Source: Paeniglutamicibacter sulfureus (GTDB lineage Bacteria > Actinomycetota > Actinomycetes > Actinomycetales > Micrococcaceae). From it: 64,000 nt of DNA. Below are positions 41,846-49,987 of the stretch, in pieces. The translations under genes and the position numbers were made by a program. The DNA lies in assembly GCF_039535115.1 (NCBI RefSeq), contig NZ_BAAAWO010000001.1, positions 3,534,001 to 3,598,000 of the forward strand, given 5' to 3'. Numbering within the stretch: the first letter of the stretch is position 1; the number at the start of each line of letters is the position of its first letter. Below the pieces are notes generated by a model, which was given only the letters and a program-made list of their open reading frames with translations, had not been told where the DNA came from and ran no database searches.

Positions 41846-42251
41846 ATATTCGGTTTTGATCCTGCCTCGCAGCTTGACCTCGAACAACTATACATACCTT
41901 TGGCGTGCTGGTCGATTCAAACAGGATATTCGTGCGCGAACTCACGCTTCCCGTGGCGATCCGGGGCATGTACTGCTGAACCTGGGGAAGCCGGCTTCGA
42001 GTGGAAACCGTTTCCTTGGGACAAGGCGGTGGGCCGGATTCGGCAATAGCGGTGTTGACGGCTCCCTGGCCGATGAGCATTTCATGCGCAAAAGAGGTGA
42101 CGAAAAGGAAGGCGCAAGAAAAGGGAGAAGTGGTGGTCACGCCCGTGGAGAACACCATCAAGCCGCCCGCCCCGCCCGTACCGAGGGAGGCTTGATCGGC
42201 GACAGGTTCGGTAAGGCCCGACTCTCGAGCGGCCTGGCCCGTGATTAAAGC
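41846..42251. other. Spacer between duplicated tRNA-Arg genes
   Basis: About 400 bases with no confident gene. Its left edge is the promoter region of tRNA copy 1, with a minus-strand -10 TATAGT at 41892-41887, matched by TATAGT at 42410-42405 in front of copy 2. A short plus-strand frame ending at 42195 would encode a 40-residue Lys/Pro-rich peptide if started at an ATG near 42073. It has no ribosome site or recognised similarity and is left unannotated. Confidence 0.5.
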
Positions 42252-42281
42252 AGAAAAGCCACGATTTCTCGTGGCTTTTCT
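42252..42281 (-). terminator. Terminator after tRNA-Arg copy 2
   Basis: AGAAAAGCCACGA pairs with TCGTGGCTTTTCT around TTTC, three bases behind the encoded CCA. Confidence 0.9.
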
Positions 42282-42284
42282 CAT

Positions 42285-42361
<77 letters not shown>

Positions 42362-42494
42362 ATATTCTGTATTAGGTACCAACCTCGCGGTTCGACCTCG
42401 AATAACTATACAGAGGAATGTCGCCCGTGCAAAATCCAGGGGCCTTCGAGATGAAAGGTTTCGGGGAGGCTTTTCATGAAGTATACCGGTCTAC

Positions 42495-42508
42495 GTGACC
42501 TTCGTCAC
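42495..42508. promoter_or_regulatory. CRP/GlxR-like site upstream of pckG
   Basis: GTGACCTTCGTCAC has the exact GTGA-N6-TCAC form of CRP-family sites and lies about 160 bases upstream of the PEPCK start. In Corynebacterium the CRP-type regulator GlxR controls many carbon-metabolism genes. The link here is inference. Confidence 0.45.
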
Positions 42509-42669
42509 TTCTTGCGTTTAGGGGCAAATGGGCAAAGCCCGAAATGCCGGGGTTTTCGGCTTAACTAAATCATTTTCCGGGTTTTTTGGCGATATGGGTC
42601 ACAGGGGCTCCGAGGATCGGCCCCATAGCATCGACATATTGCAAATTCAGCCCAATGGAGGGAATGGAC

Positions 42670-44499
42670 ATGAGCGAGAGCTCGGACCAGAAGGTCATCG
42701 ACGCAGCACCGACAACGCATTCAAAGCTTGCCGCTTGGGTGCAGGAAATCGCGGAACTGACGAAGCCTGACCATGTCTATTGGGTGGATGGCACGCAGGA
42801 GGAGAACGATCGCCTGACCGCTGAACTGGTTGCCGGTGGCACGCTGCAGAAGCTCACCGATCCTTCGTTCCCCAACTCCTTCGCTGCATTCTCGGATCCC
42901 AAGGACGTGGCCCGGGTTGAGGAACGTACGTTCATCTGCTCGGAAAACGAGAAGGACGCCGGCTTCACCAACAACTGGGAAAGCCCGGTCAAGATGAAGT
43001 CGATGCTCAAGGGCCTGTTCGATGGCGCCATGCGCGGTCGAACCATGTACGTCATCCCATTCGTCATGGGACCGCTGGACGCAGAGCAGCCGCAGTACGG
43101 CGTCGAGCTCACCGACTCCGCCTACGTTGTCGCATCCATGCGCATCATGGCCCGCATAGGCAATGACGTGCTGCGAAAGATGGAAGCCGAGGAAGCCTTC
43201 TTCGTCCCCGCGCTGCACTCTGTCGGCGCCCCGTTGGCTCCCGGCCAAGACGACGTGGCATGGCCGTGCAACGAGGACAAGTGGATCGTGCACTTCCCCG
43301 AAGAGCGCTCCATCTGGTCCTACGGCTCGGGCTACGGCGGAAACGCCCTGCTGGGCAAGAAGTGCTACGCGCTGCGCATCGCCTCGGTGATGGCACGCGA
43401 CGAGGGCTGGCTGGCCGAGCACATGCTCATCCTCAAGCTCACCAACCCGGAAGGCAAGAGCTACAACGTCGCCGCCGCCTTCCCGTCCGCCTGCGGCAAG
43501 ACCAACCTGGCCCTCTTGGATCCGACCATTGACGGCTGGAAGGCCGAGACCCTTGGCGATGACATCAACTGGATGCGCATCGGCAAGGAAGGCGAGCTTC
43601 GCGGCGTCAACCCGGAATACGGCCTGTTCGGCGTCGCTCCGGGCACCGGTTGGTCCACCAACCCCAACGCCATGCGCGCCATCACCAAGGGCAACTCCAT
43701 CTTCACCAACGTTGCGCTCACCGACGAAGGCGGCGTGTGGTGGGAAGGCATGACCGACGAGGCCCCGGCGCACCTGACCGACTGGTTGGGCAACGACTGG
43801 ACCCCGGACTCCGGCCGTCCCGCCGCACACCCGAACTCCCGTTTCTGCACCCCGATCTCCCAGGTCGACATGCTGGCCCAGGAGTACTACAGCCCGGACG
43901 GCGTCGAGATCCACGCGATCCTCTTCGGCGGACGTCGCAAGACCACCATTCCCTTGGTGACCCAGGCACGTAGCTGGACCAACGGCATCTTCATGGGCTC
44001 GACCCTGTCCTCGGAAACCACGGCTGCAGCCGCCGGCGCCGTGGGCGTGGTTCGTCGCGACCCCATGGCCATGCTTCCCTTCATCGGCTACAACGCCGGT
44101 GACTACCTGAATCACTGGGACTCCATCGAATCCAAGGCCAACCCGGAACGCCTGCCCAAGATCTTCCTCGTCAACTGGTTCCGTCGCAACGCCGAGGGCG
44201 GCTTCGCGTGGCCCGGGTTCGGGGACAACTCCCGCGTGCTGAAGTGGGCCATCGATCGCATCGAGGGCAAGGCCGACGCCGTCGAGACCCCCATCGGATT
44301 CGTGCCGACCGGCGACTCGATCGACCTGACCGGGCTGGACATGACCCCAGCAGACGTCGACGCCGCAGTGTCAGTGGACAAGGGTGAATGGGCCACCGAG
44401 CTGGCCAGCATCGAGGAATGGTACGCAAAGTTCGGCGAGGCGCTTCCGGCGTCGCTGCGCAGCGAACTCGATGGACTGAAGGAGCGCATGGGGGCCTAG
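42670..44499 (+). CDS. pckG: Phosphoenolpyruvate carboxykinase (GTP)
   Basis: 609 residues. The PEPCK kinase-1 loop [11 protein letters not shown] (near 275) contains the P-loop and the reactive Cys of GTP-dependent enzymes. Other blocks are [23 protein letters not shown] and N-W-F-R-R. It converts oxaloacetate and GTP to PEP, CO2 and GDP, the entry step of gluconeogenesis. The start at 42670 is chosen because GGAGGGA lies seven bases upstream; two earlier in-frame Met codons overlap that site. A CRP-like palindrome sits upstream. Confidence 0.97.
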   Translation: MSESSDQKVIDAAPTTHSKLAAWVQEIAELTKPDHVYWVDGTQEENDRLTAELVAGGTLQKLTDPSFPNSFAAFSDPKDVARVEERTFICSENEKDAGFTNNWESPVKMKSMLKGLFDGAMRGRTMYVIPFVMGPLDAEQPQYGVELTDSAYVVASMRIMARIGNDVLRKMEAEEAFFVPALHSVGAPLAPGQDDVAWPCNEDKWIVHFPEERSIWSYGSGYGGNALLGKKCYALRIASVMARDEGWLAEHMLILKLTNPEGKSYNVAAAFPSACGKTNLALLDPTIDGWKAETLGDDINWMRIGKEGELRGVNPEYGLFGVAPGTGWSTNPNAMRAITKGNSIFTNVALTDEGGVWWEGMTDEAPAHLTDWLGNDWTPDSGRPAAHPNSRFCTPISQVDMLAQEYYSPDGVEIHAILFGGRRKTTIPLVTQARSWTNGIFMGSTLSSETTAAAAGAVGVVRRDPMAMLPFIGYNAGDYLNHWDSIESKANPERLPKIFLVNWFRRNAEGGFAWPGFGDNSRVLKWAIDRIEGKADAVETPIGFVPTGDSIDLTGLDMTPADVDAAVSVDKGEWATELASIEEWYAKFGEALPASLRSELDGLKERMGA

Positions 44500-44544
44500 G
44501 CTTCCCCGCGCAGACAGCAGTTCTCCAGGGCCCCGTTTTCATCG

Positions 44545-44572
44545 CCCGCCTTCCCGGTTACGGGAAGGCGGG
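44545..44572 (+). terminator. Terminator behind pckG
   Basis: CCCGCCTTCCCG and CGGGAAGGCGGG form a perfect 12-bp stem around GTTA, with weak outer pairing beyond. Confidence 0.8.
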
Positions 44573-44693
44573 AGCGATGAGGGCGGGGCCCTTCCGCTAC
44601 CCCGCGACAAGGCCTGCCTTTCTCGTCATCGCCGGTGGTGGGGCACGCCTTTGGTCGATGGGATCCGTTATTAAGTGCGTGGCTGCTGGAACA

Positions 44694-44707
44694 ATCCCCT
44701 AGGGGAT
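44694..44707. promoter_or_regulatory. Palindrome in the PadR-type promoter
   Basis: ATCCCCTAGGGGAT is a perfect 14-bp palindrome ending 16 bases before the PadR-type start codon; a candidate autoregulatory operator. Confidence 0.5.
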
Positions 44708-44723
44708 GTGTCAGGATGAAAGC

Positions 44724-45251
44724 ATGATTCTTGCGCGTTTGATCCTCGGGCTCTTGAGTTTGGCGCCCATGACCGGGTATGAACTGAAGAAGCACTTTGA
44801 CTCGTCCATCAATCATTTCTGGAACGCCGACAAGGCACAGATCTACCGCACCCTGGCCCAGCTGGTGAAGGACGGCCACGCGACCGTGACCACCATTGCC
44901 CAGCGAAATTATCCGGACCGCCAGGAACACCACATCACCGACCAGGGTCGCCGGGAGCTCGTGGAATGGCTGGGTGGCGAGGTCACCGCCCACACGCCTC
45001 GCGAGCCGTTCCTGGCCCGGGTGTTCTTTGCCGCGGAACTCGATCGCGACTCGGTGTTGGAGATGATCCAGTCCCGACGCGAGGCGACGCAAGAGGTATT
45101 GGACGACTACCTCTCCCAGCGTGAGGACATTGACATGAGAGCAGCAGCCGACCGCCGCAGCTTCCTGATGGCGGCAACCCTGGACAACGGAATCCGCCAC
45201 GCATCGGCCGAACTCGAATGGCTGGACGCCGTGACTGAGTACCTGCCATGA
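44724..45251 (+). CDS. PadR-family regulator
   Basis: 175 residues. The N-terminal winged helix L-I-L-G-L-L-S-L-A-P-M-T-G-Y-E-L-K-K, then Q-I-Y-R-T-L-A-Q-L, is the PadR signature; a C-terminal coiled-coil domain of about 80 residues (Vir_act_alpha_C-like) makes the dimer. PadR proteins repress detoxification or exporter genes and respond to small aromatic or drug-like ligands. It is translationally coupled (ATGA) to the alpha/beta hydrolase. AGGATGAAAGC precedes the ATG. Confidence 0.92.
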   Translation: MILARLILGLLSLAPMTGYELKKHFDSSINHFWNADKAQIYRTLAQLVKDGHATVTTIAQRNYPDRQEHHITDQGRRELVEWLGGEVTAHTPREPFLARVFFAAELDRDSVLEMIQSRREATQEVLDDYLSQREDIDMRAAADRRSFLMAATLDNGIRHASAELEWLDAVTEYLP

Positions 45252-46531
45252 ACCGCCACGAGCACCCCGCCGACGGTGATGCCGGAACCGACGAGGAATT
45301 CGTGGACCGTTCCTTCGCGGACGAGCCCACCGCTGCCGGCAAGCCGGCTAAGGCCCCCAAGCAAGATCGTCCGGCCAAGGCGACATCCCCGAAACGCGAA
45401 CCAAAGGAACGCAAGCCGCGCCCCGAACCGCAGCCAACGGCTAAGACTGCCGCCAAGGACGCCGTGAAGCCCGAGGCGAAGGAGGCCGTGCCAGCCGCTG
45501 CCGAGGCGCCGAAGGCCCCGGCCGAAGCCGCCGCCATGCAGGAACCCGCGAAACCCTCCGGTGAAGTGCCCCGGACCGCTGTCCGGGACAAGGCCTCCGA
45601 CACCCACAAGCCGGCGCGCCATACCAAGGCCCCGAGACAATCCAGGACGACGGTCCCGCACACACGCCCCGAGCCTGGGGCTGCGGCGGCGCCGGGCACC
45701 GAATCAAGGCAGGCGTCCTCACCGGCACCGCGTGATCCCGGCGCGTACCCGGAGTTCCATGCGCCCACACGCCCGCGCCGGGACGGCAAGGCCGCGCAGA
45801 CCATCGTCTTCCTGCACGGCGGCAACGTCGCGAACTGGACCTGGGACCCCCAGGTGCGGGCCTTTGGGGACTACGAGGTCCTCACCCCTCATCTTCCCGG
45901 CTTCGGCGCCCGGGCCCAGGAGGACTGGGCGGGGCTCGACAGCGCCGCCGACGACGTGGCAGCCGTCATTGCCGACGAGGTCTCCAACGGCGGTGCCCAC
46001 CTCGTGGGCCTGTCCCTGGGTGGTGTCGTGGCACTGCGCGTGTTGGCCAGGCACCCGGAACTCGTCGAATCATTGCTGATTTCCGGCGTCCCGGCCGCAG
46101 GAGTCTCGGCTTCCATGCGGACCATGAGCCGGATGCAACTTCGCCTCTTCGGCAGCGAATGGTACTGGCGCTTCCAGGCCGGCGCCTACGGCATGGTCGC
46201 CGACGAGAAGGAACTCTTCACCGAACACGGCACGCACCTGCGTGCCGACAACATGCGCGCCATCATGGACGAGGTGGATCCCGGCGGCGTCCCGGACAAG
46301 CTCGGGAACTACAAGGGACCCGTGCTGGTGATTGCCGGAAGCAAGGAACCCAAGCTGGTGGCCAAGTCCTTCCCGGCCCTGGCCCGCGCCCTCCCGCAGG
46401 CCGAGTTCCGCACCGCCGTGGGCATGCACCACCAGTGGAACATCGAAGATCCCATCCTCTTCAACGCCACTGTGCGGGCCTGGATCGAAAAGCACACCGC
46501 CCACCCTCGCTTGCAGGAGCCCGGACAGTAG
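45248..46531 (+). CDS. Alpha/beta hydrolase with disordered N-terminal region
   Basis: 427 residues. The first 175 are a disordered Ala/Lys/Pro/Glu-rich stretch. From about 185 a compact alpha/beta hydrolase follows: oxyanion strand F-L-H-G-G, nucleophile elbow L-S-L-G-G (Ser near 257), and catalytic His in M-H-H-Q-W-N near 397. The acid is probably in V-I-A-G-S-K-E-P. Its ATG overlaps the PadR stop, so the regulator and enzyme are made together, which suggests the hydrolase acts on the same chemical class the regulator senses. The disordered half is unusual for this enzyme class. Confidence 0.82.
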   Translation: MNRHEHPADGDAGTDEEFVDRSFADEPTAAGKPAKAPKQDRPAKATSPKREPKERKPRPEPQPTAKTAAKDAVKPEAKEAVPAAAEAPKAPAEAAAMQEPAKPSGEVPRTAVRDKASDTHKPARHTKAPRQSRTTVPHTRPEPGAAAAPGTESRQASSPAPRDPGAYPEFHAPTRPRRDGKAAQTIVFLHGGNVANWTWDPQVRAFGDYEVLTPHLPGFGARAQEDWAGLDSAADDVAAVIADEVSNGGAHLVGLSLGGVVALRVLARHPELVESLLISGVPAAGVSASMRTMSRMQLRLFGSEWYWRFQAGAYGMVADEKELFTEHGTHLRADNMRAIMDEVDPGGVPDKLGNYKGPVLVIAGSKEPKLVAKSFPALARALPQAEFRTAVGMHHQWNIEDPILFNATVRAWIEKHTAHPRLQEPGQ

Positions 46532-46572
46532 GATCACGCGCTGCTCACGGATGGCCGCGGGAGCCCGAAAAT

Positions 46573-46608
46573 CGAAGGCCGTCACCGAACGATCGGTGGC
46601 GGTCTTCG
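46573..46608. terminator. Hairpin after the hydrolase gene
   Basis: 16-bp stem, 14 pairs plus two G-T, around ACGA, 41 bases after the stop. Its stem is almost the same as that of the hairpin at 49892. Confidence 0.7.
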
Positions 46609-46860
46609 CCATGGCCGGGATGGGCTTGAACGTGCTTATTGAGATCTCGCCCGGGGATTCGGGATCTCTAGCTAAAATTCCTGTCCGACTACCTTGAATT
46701 TGTAATCCGACTAGGCCCACTTCGACACCGAGTCTCACTTTTGCGAGGTCCCCTATAGGCTCGGGATACTGTCGATATTCGGTTCGAAGTGAATCGAACC
46801 GGGGTCTGACCCGGCGATTGCTGGCTATGAGAATCGAATCCCCGTGAAAGGCCACAACCG
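46609..46860. other. AT-richer spacer without a gene
   Basis: About 250 bases with lower GC than the surroundings and no credible gene. It precedes the IS-split membrane-protein gene and probably carries its promoter. Confidence 0.5.
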
Positions 46861-47034
46861 ATGACCAAGAAACCTGTAATACCAACACACGAAACCATCA
46901 GTAAAGCTGGCGATGGGCTCGAAATTACTGGCATCATCATTTCGACACTTTGCCTGGTGGTTGGAGCTCTCACTCTCTTTGCTTCCGGGTGTATGGACGG
47001 AGCTTTCGGTAACGCCTGTGGAACGAACCGGTAG
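46861..47034 (+). pseudogene. Small membrane protein, 5' part interrupted by IS21
   Basis: The frame opens at ATG 46861 and runs 43 codons (M-T-K-K-P-V-I-P, then a hydrophobic helix I-I-I-S-T-L-C-L-V-V-G-A-L-T-L-F-A) to base 46989, the edge of the insertion. It then reads 14 foreign codons inside the left inverted repeat before TAG at 47032-47034. AAAGG lies upstream. Joined to 49658-49810, the frame would give a 93-residue protein with two helices. The protein family is not recognised. Confidence 0.8.
46984..46989. repeat. Target-site duplication, left copy
   Basis: TCCGGG, repeated exactly at 49652-49657 on the other side of the IS21 element. Confidence 0.9.
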
Positions 47035-47035
47035 C
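46990..47035 (+). repeat. IS21 left terminal inverted repeat
   Basis: 46 bp, 41 of 46 positions match the reverse complement of 49606-49651; shared core segments GGAGCTTTCGGTA and GTGGAACGAACCGGTAGC. Confidence 0.93.
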
Positions 47036-47037
47036 AC

Positions 47038-47075
47038 TGGTGCGAGGACCCGGTAGTGCCCGAACCCTCGCACCA
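47038..47075 (-). terminator. Inverted repeat behind istB
   Basis: TGGTGCGAGG at 47038-47047 and CCTCGCACCA at 47066-47075 pair perfectly; the position fits a terminator for the transposition operon or protection from outside transcription. Confidence 0.55.
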
Positions 47076-47088
47076 GCACCCCACCGCT

Positions 47089-47862
47089 TTAGCTTGCAGG
47101 CTCAGCTCCTTGATCGGCGTGGGCGCGCCGGCGCATATTCGGCCCGTCAAGCTGGATCAGTTCACTGCTGGAAACAATGCGGTTAAGGATTGACTCGGCG
47201 ATCACCGCATCGTGCAGCGACTTGTACCAGTCCTCGGGATCGAACTGCGACGTCACCACCGTGGCGCCCCGGTGTTCACGTCCTGCGAGGATATTGAGCA
47301 GTTCGCTCGCAGTCTCCGGGCTGATCGGCGTGGTCAGGAAATCATCCAGGACCAGGACATCGCAGTCGTGCAGGTCTCCGAGGAACTTCAGCCGTTCGGA
47401 GTCCGCCCGATGATAGACCGCGAGCTTATTGGCCAGGTCATCAAGCCGGAAGTAGCGTGCCGTGTGGTCGTGCCGGCAAGCCGCGTTGACCAAGGCCTGG
47501 GCCAAATACGATTTGCCGACACTTGATTTCCCGAGGATCACCAGATTCGTCGTCTGCTCAATCCACTGGCACGACGCGAGCCGTGCCACGACCTCCCGGT
47601 TCAGCGTCCTATCGGGCAGATAGTGGATCTCTTCAATGCAAGCGGCCGGGTTGGGCGTTTTCGACTCCTTGAGCAGTTTCACCACCCGACGCTGGGCCCG
47701 GGCCGTGGTCTCCTGGTCCAAGGCGTGACGGACCTTGCGGGAGAACGTCCATTCGTCATAGGCCGGATCGTTGGCCATGTCGATGACAGCCTGGCCGAAC
47801 GCGGTCATCCGCAACCTGGTAAACAGCCCCATGTCATCTTCCGTCAGGTGGTGGTCAAGCAC
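47089..47862 (-). CDS. istB: IS21 helper ATPase IstB
   Basis: 257 residues of the IstB/DnaC AAA+ family: Walker A G-K-S-S-V-G-K-S (111-118), Walker B V-L-V-L-D-D-F near 166, and V-V-T-S-Q-F-D-P-E-D-W-Y. IstB wraps the target DNA and recruits the IstA transposase. The GTG at 47862 overlaps the end of istA by eight bases; an ATG ten codons later (M-G-L-F-T-R-L) is an alternative. Confidence 0.95.
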   Translation of the reverse strand: MLDHHLTEDDMGLFTRLRMTAFGQAVIDMANDPAYDEWTFSRKVRHALDQETTARAQRRVVKLLKESKTPNPAACIEEIHYLPDRTLNREVVARLASCQWIEQTTNLVILGKSSVGKSYLAQALVNAACRHDHTARYFRLDDLANKLAVYHRADSERLKFLGDLHDCDVLVLDDFLTTPISPETASELLNILAGREHRGATVVTSQFDPEDWYKSLHDAVIAESILNRIVSSSELIQLDGPNMRRRAHADQGAEPAS

Positions 47863-49534
47863 GGCCTTCCCCCGTCGTCGGCTCGGTCAGGCTTGCGTTG
47901 GTCAGCGCCTCGAGACTGAACTGCGAGATCCCGTCCAGGTGGGCACGGCTGGTATCCCGGACGCCCACCGTTCTCCCCGTCGCAGCGGACGGCCCCGGGC
48001 CAGGAGCGAGAGTTGCAGGACGCCCGGCATGGTCCGCACGCAGGACGGCGATGCGATGCTTGACCGCGGTATAGCTGATCGGGTTCCTCGCGTCGTGCAC
48101 GCAGAGGTCGTGGCAGGCCTGTTCCAACAGGCTGCGGTTGTTGCCTTTCCCCAGCTCGAGGATGTTCAAGCACGACCGGTAGCCCTGGGCTTCGATCTTC
48201 TTCCGCTCCAGCAACCGGGTCAAAGCCTGGACCGTGTAGGGGCCGACCTTGGTCGCTTGCCGGATGAAATAGGCCCGGGTCCATAGCAGTGAGGTGTCCT
48301 CATACCCGTGCGGCGCATGGTCGGCGTCGGTGACGTAGGAATGACGCCGCGCCCCACGCTGGTGCGAAGCGATCACTGCCCCGCCGGCAAGGATCGTGAC
48401 CTGCTCACCGACCACCCGCACGTCCAGGGTCTGCCCGGCGTGCTGGTGCGGAACCGAGTATTTGATCGTGTCGACCTGCACGTGCCAGTCCCGCGAGACC
48501 TTCGCCTTGCGCCACTGAACTTCCCGCCACGGCTCATCCGGGAGGCCGATCAACTCGGGGCGCTCGGCTTCCTCGAACCACTCACGCCGGGAGCGGGGCT
48601 CACCGCGGAAGGGCGTCCGTTCGTTGATCATGTCCATCTGTTCGGCCACGGCCTCATTGAGCTCATCCAGGGTCGTGAAGCGCCGGTCGGCAAGATAGTG
48701 GATGATCCAGTTCGTCACGATCTTCACCCCGGCCTCGACGTGGCCTTTCTCTTGCGGCTTGTAGGATCCGGTCGGGACTGCCGCGCTCTGGTAATACTCC
48801 AGGAAAGCCTCATAGGACTGGTTCACGTCCCGGGCCTTTTCATAGCGGCTGATCTGGTTCGAGGCGGTCGAGGCATTGTCGGGAATGACCAGTTGGGTCA
48901 CGCCTTGAAAATATTCAAAGGCCCTGCGGTGCATCTGGCACCACGCTGGAAGCTTCTCGTCCAGGGACCCGTACGCGAAGATCATGCCCGAATACGGCAA
49001 CGACGCCACGAAGACCGAGACCTTCGTGGTTTCCCGGGTGATGGGGTCGGTCAGCTGCATCTTGGTCCCGGCCCAGTCGACCTGCATCGTGCGTCCGGGT
49101 TCGTGCGTAAGCGGGCTGGTCAGGTCGTTGGCCTTCACGTGCTCGGCAACGATCTGGCAGAACCGTTCATACCCGTAAAACCGGGCGGAGCCCGTGTGCG
49201 GGGTGTCCAGGTAGCGGGCCCACATGACCTTTAACGGTGGCTTTTTCCGGCCGATCCGGGCCTTCACCACGGCATCGATGTTGACGGGAACGAACTCGCT
49301 GGACACGTTCTTGCGGCCATCGCTGAAAAGCCGGTCAAGGTCCTCATCGCTAAGCGCACCGACCTGATCAAGGGTGGTCAGTTTCTGGTCGTCAAGGACC
49401 TGGCGGGCCTTGGAGATCGTTCGATGCGAGCAACCGGCTCGCGCTTGGACCTGCCGATACGAATTGCCCTGCACCAGCAGGGCCATGATTTGTTTGTAAT
49501 CAGCCACTACGGTCGGTTTCCTTTCACTGTCCAC
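47855..49534 (-). CDS. istA: IS21 transposase IstA
   Basis: 559 residues. An N-terminal helix-turn-helix (S-Y-R-Q-V-Q-A-R-A-G-C-S-H-R-T-I) is followed by an RNase H-like DDE domain with D153 (Q-V-D-W-A-G), D219 (I-P-D-N-A-S) and E267 (K-G-H-V-E); a Mu-transposase-type beta domain lies near 350-400. No frameshift or stop interrupts it. It cuts and joins the ends marked by the TGT-starting inverted repeats. Confidence 0.95.
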   Translation of the reverse strand: MDSERKPTVVADYKQIMALLVQGNSYRQVQARAGCSHRTISKARQVLDDQKLTTLDQVGALSDEDLDRLFSDGRKNVSSEFVPVNIDAVVKARIGRKKPPLKVMWARYLDTPHTGSARFYGYERFCQIVAEHVKANDLTSPLTHEPGRTMQVDWAGTKMQLTDPITRETTKVSVFVASLPYSGMIFAYGSLDEKLPAWCQMHRRAFEYFQGVTQLVIPDNASTASNQISRYEKARDVNQSYEAFLEYYQSAAVPTGSYKPQEKGHVEAGVKIVTNWIIHYLADRRFTTLDELNEAVAEQMDMINERTPFRGEPRSRREWFEEAERPELIGLPDEPWREVQWRKAKVSRDWHVQVDTIKYSVPHQHAGQTLDVRVVGEQVTILAGGAVIASHQRGARRHSYVTDADHAPHGYEDTSLLWTRAYFIRQATKVGPYTVQALTRLLERKKIEAQGYRSCLNILELGKGNNRSLLEQACHDLCVHDARNPISYTAVKHRIAVLRADHAGRPATLAPGPGPSAATGRTVGVRDTSRAHLDGISQFSLEALTNASLTEPTTGEGRA

Positions 49535-49605
49535 GACCTGTTGCCGTGGGTGAAAGCAATCCTGACTCTGAATCCCCCGAAGCGCTACCGGATACTTACA
49601 TTTTT

Positions 49606-49651
49606 GCTACCGGTTCGTTCCACATGCGCTACCGAAAGCTCCGCCTAAACA
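49606..49651 (-). repeat. IS21 right terminal inverted repeat
   Basis: Partner of 46990-47035, read on the minus strand from TGT at 49651. Confidence 0.93.
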
Positions 49652-49657
49652 TCCGGG
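49652..49657. repeat. Target-site duplication, right copy
   Basis: TCCGGG, identical to 46984-46989. Confidence 0.9.
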
Positions 49658-49810
49658 AACGGCGTTCCGTTTATTGGGATCACATTCGGTCTACTGCTCA
49701 TGATCACCGGATACACGAAAAAGACATCGGCTGCGACAATGGCGATGTTCATCATTGCGACCGACAAGAACGAACGTGAAATCGCAAACACCAAAAGTGC
49801 GAATGAGTAA
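49658..49810 (+). pseudogene. Small membrane protein, 3' part separated by IS21
   Basis: Fifty codons and TAA, in the frame that continues the 5' part once the element and one target copy are removed: N-G-V-P-F-I-G-I-T-F-G-L-L-L-M-I-T-G-Y, then M-A-M-F-I-I-A-T-D-K-N-E-R-E-I-A. It holds the second membrane helix and a polar tail. It has no start of its own and is probably silent. Confidence 0.8.
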
Positions 49811-49891
49811 GCGTTTGGAACACCCGTAGCCCTCTCACCACGGGATGCGGTTTGCCGTCATCGAATCGAATTGGTCAGTTCTTGCGCAATC

Positions 49892-49929
49892 GCAAAGGCC
49901 GCCACCGAGTTATCGGTGGCGGCCTTTGC
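49892..49929. terminator. Terminator between the split gene and hmp
   Basis: Perfect 17-bp stem (GCAAAGGCCGCCACCGA and its complement) around GTTA, between convergent genes. Confidence 0.9.
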
Positions 49930-49987
49930 CCCCCAAGCGGGTTCCGCTGATATGCCTATCGCCGCGGGACCCGTGGCTTCCCAGTCG

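Larger units (their letters stand above)
46990..49651 (-). mobile_element. Complete IS21-family insertion sequence
   Basis: 2662 bp. Imperfect terminal repeats of 46 bp, five mismatches, both begin TGT at the outer edge (46990 and, on the other strand, 49651). A 6-bp target duplication TCCGGG flanks it. It contains istA and istB on the minus strand with an 8-base overlap and intact catalytic motifs, so it is probably still able to move. Confidence 0.95.

Noticed and set aside
42001..42195. Small plus-strand frame between the tRNA-Arg copies
   Set aside because: No ribosome site and no recognised similarity; the overlapping frames are equally plausible.
42721..44115. Long minus-strand open frame opposite pckG
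   Set aside because: Shadow of the PEPCK codons; no start signal or recognised motif.
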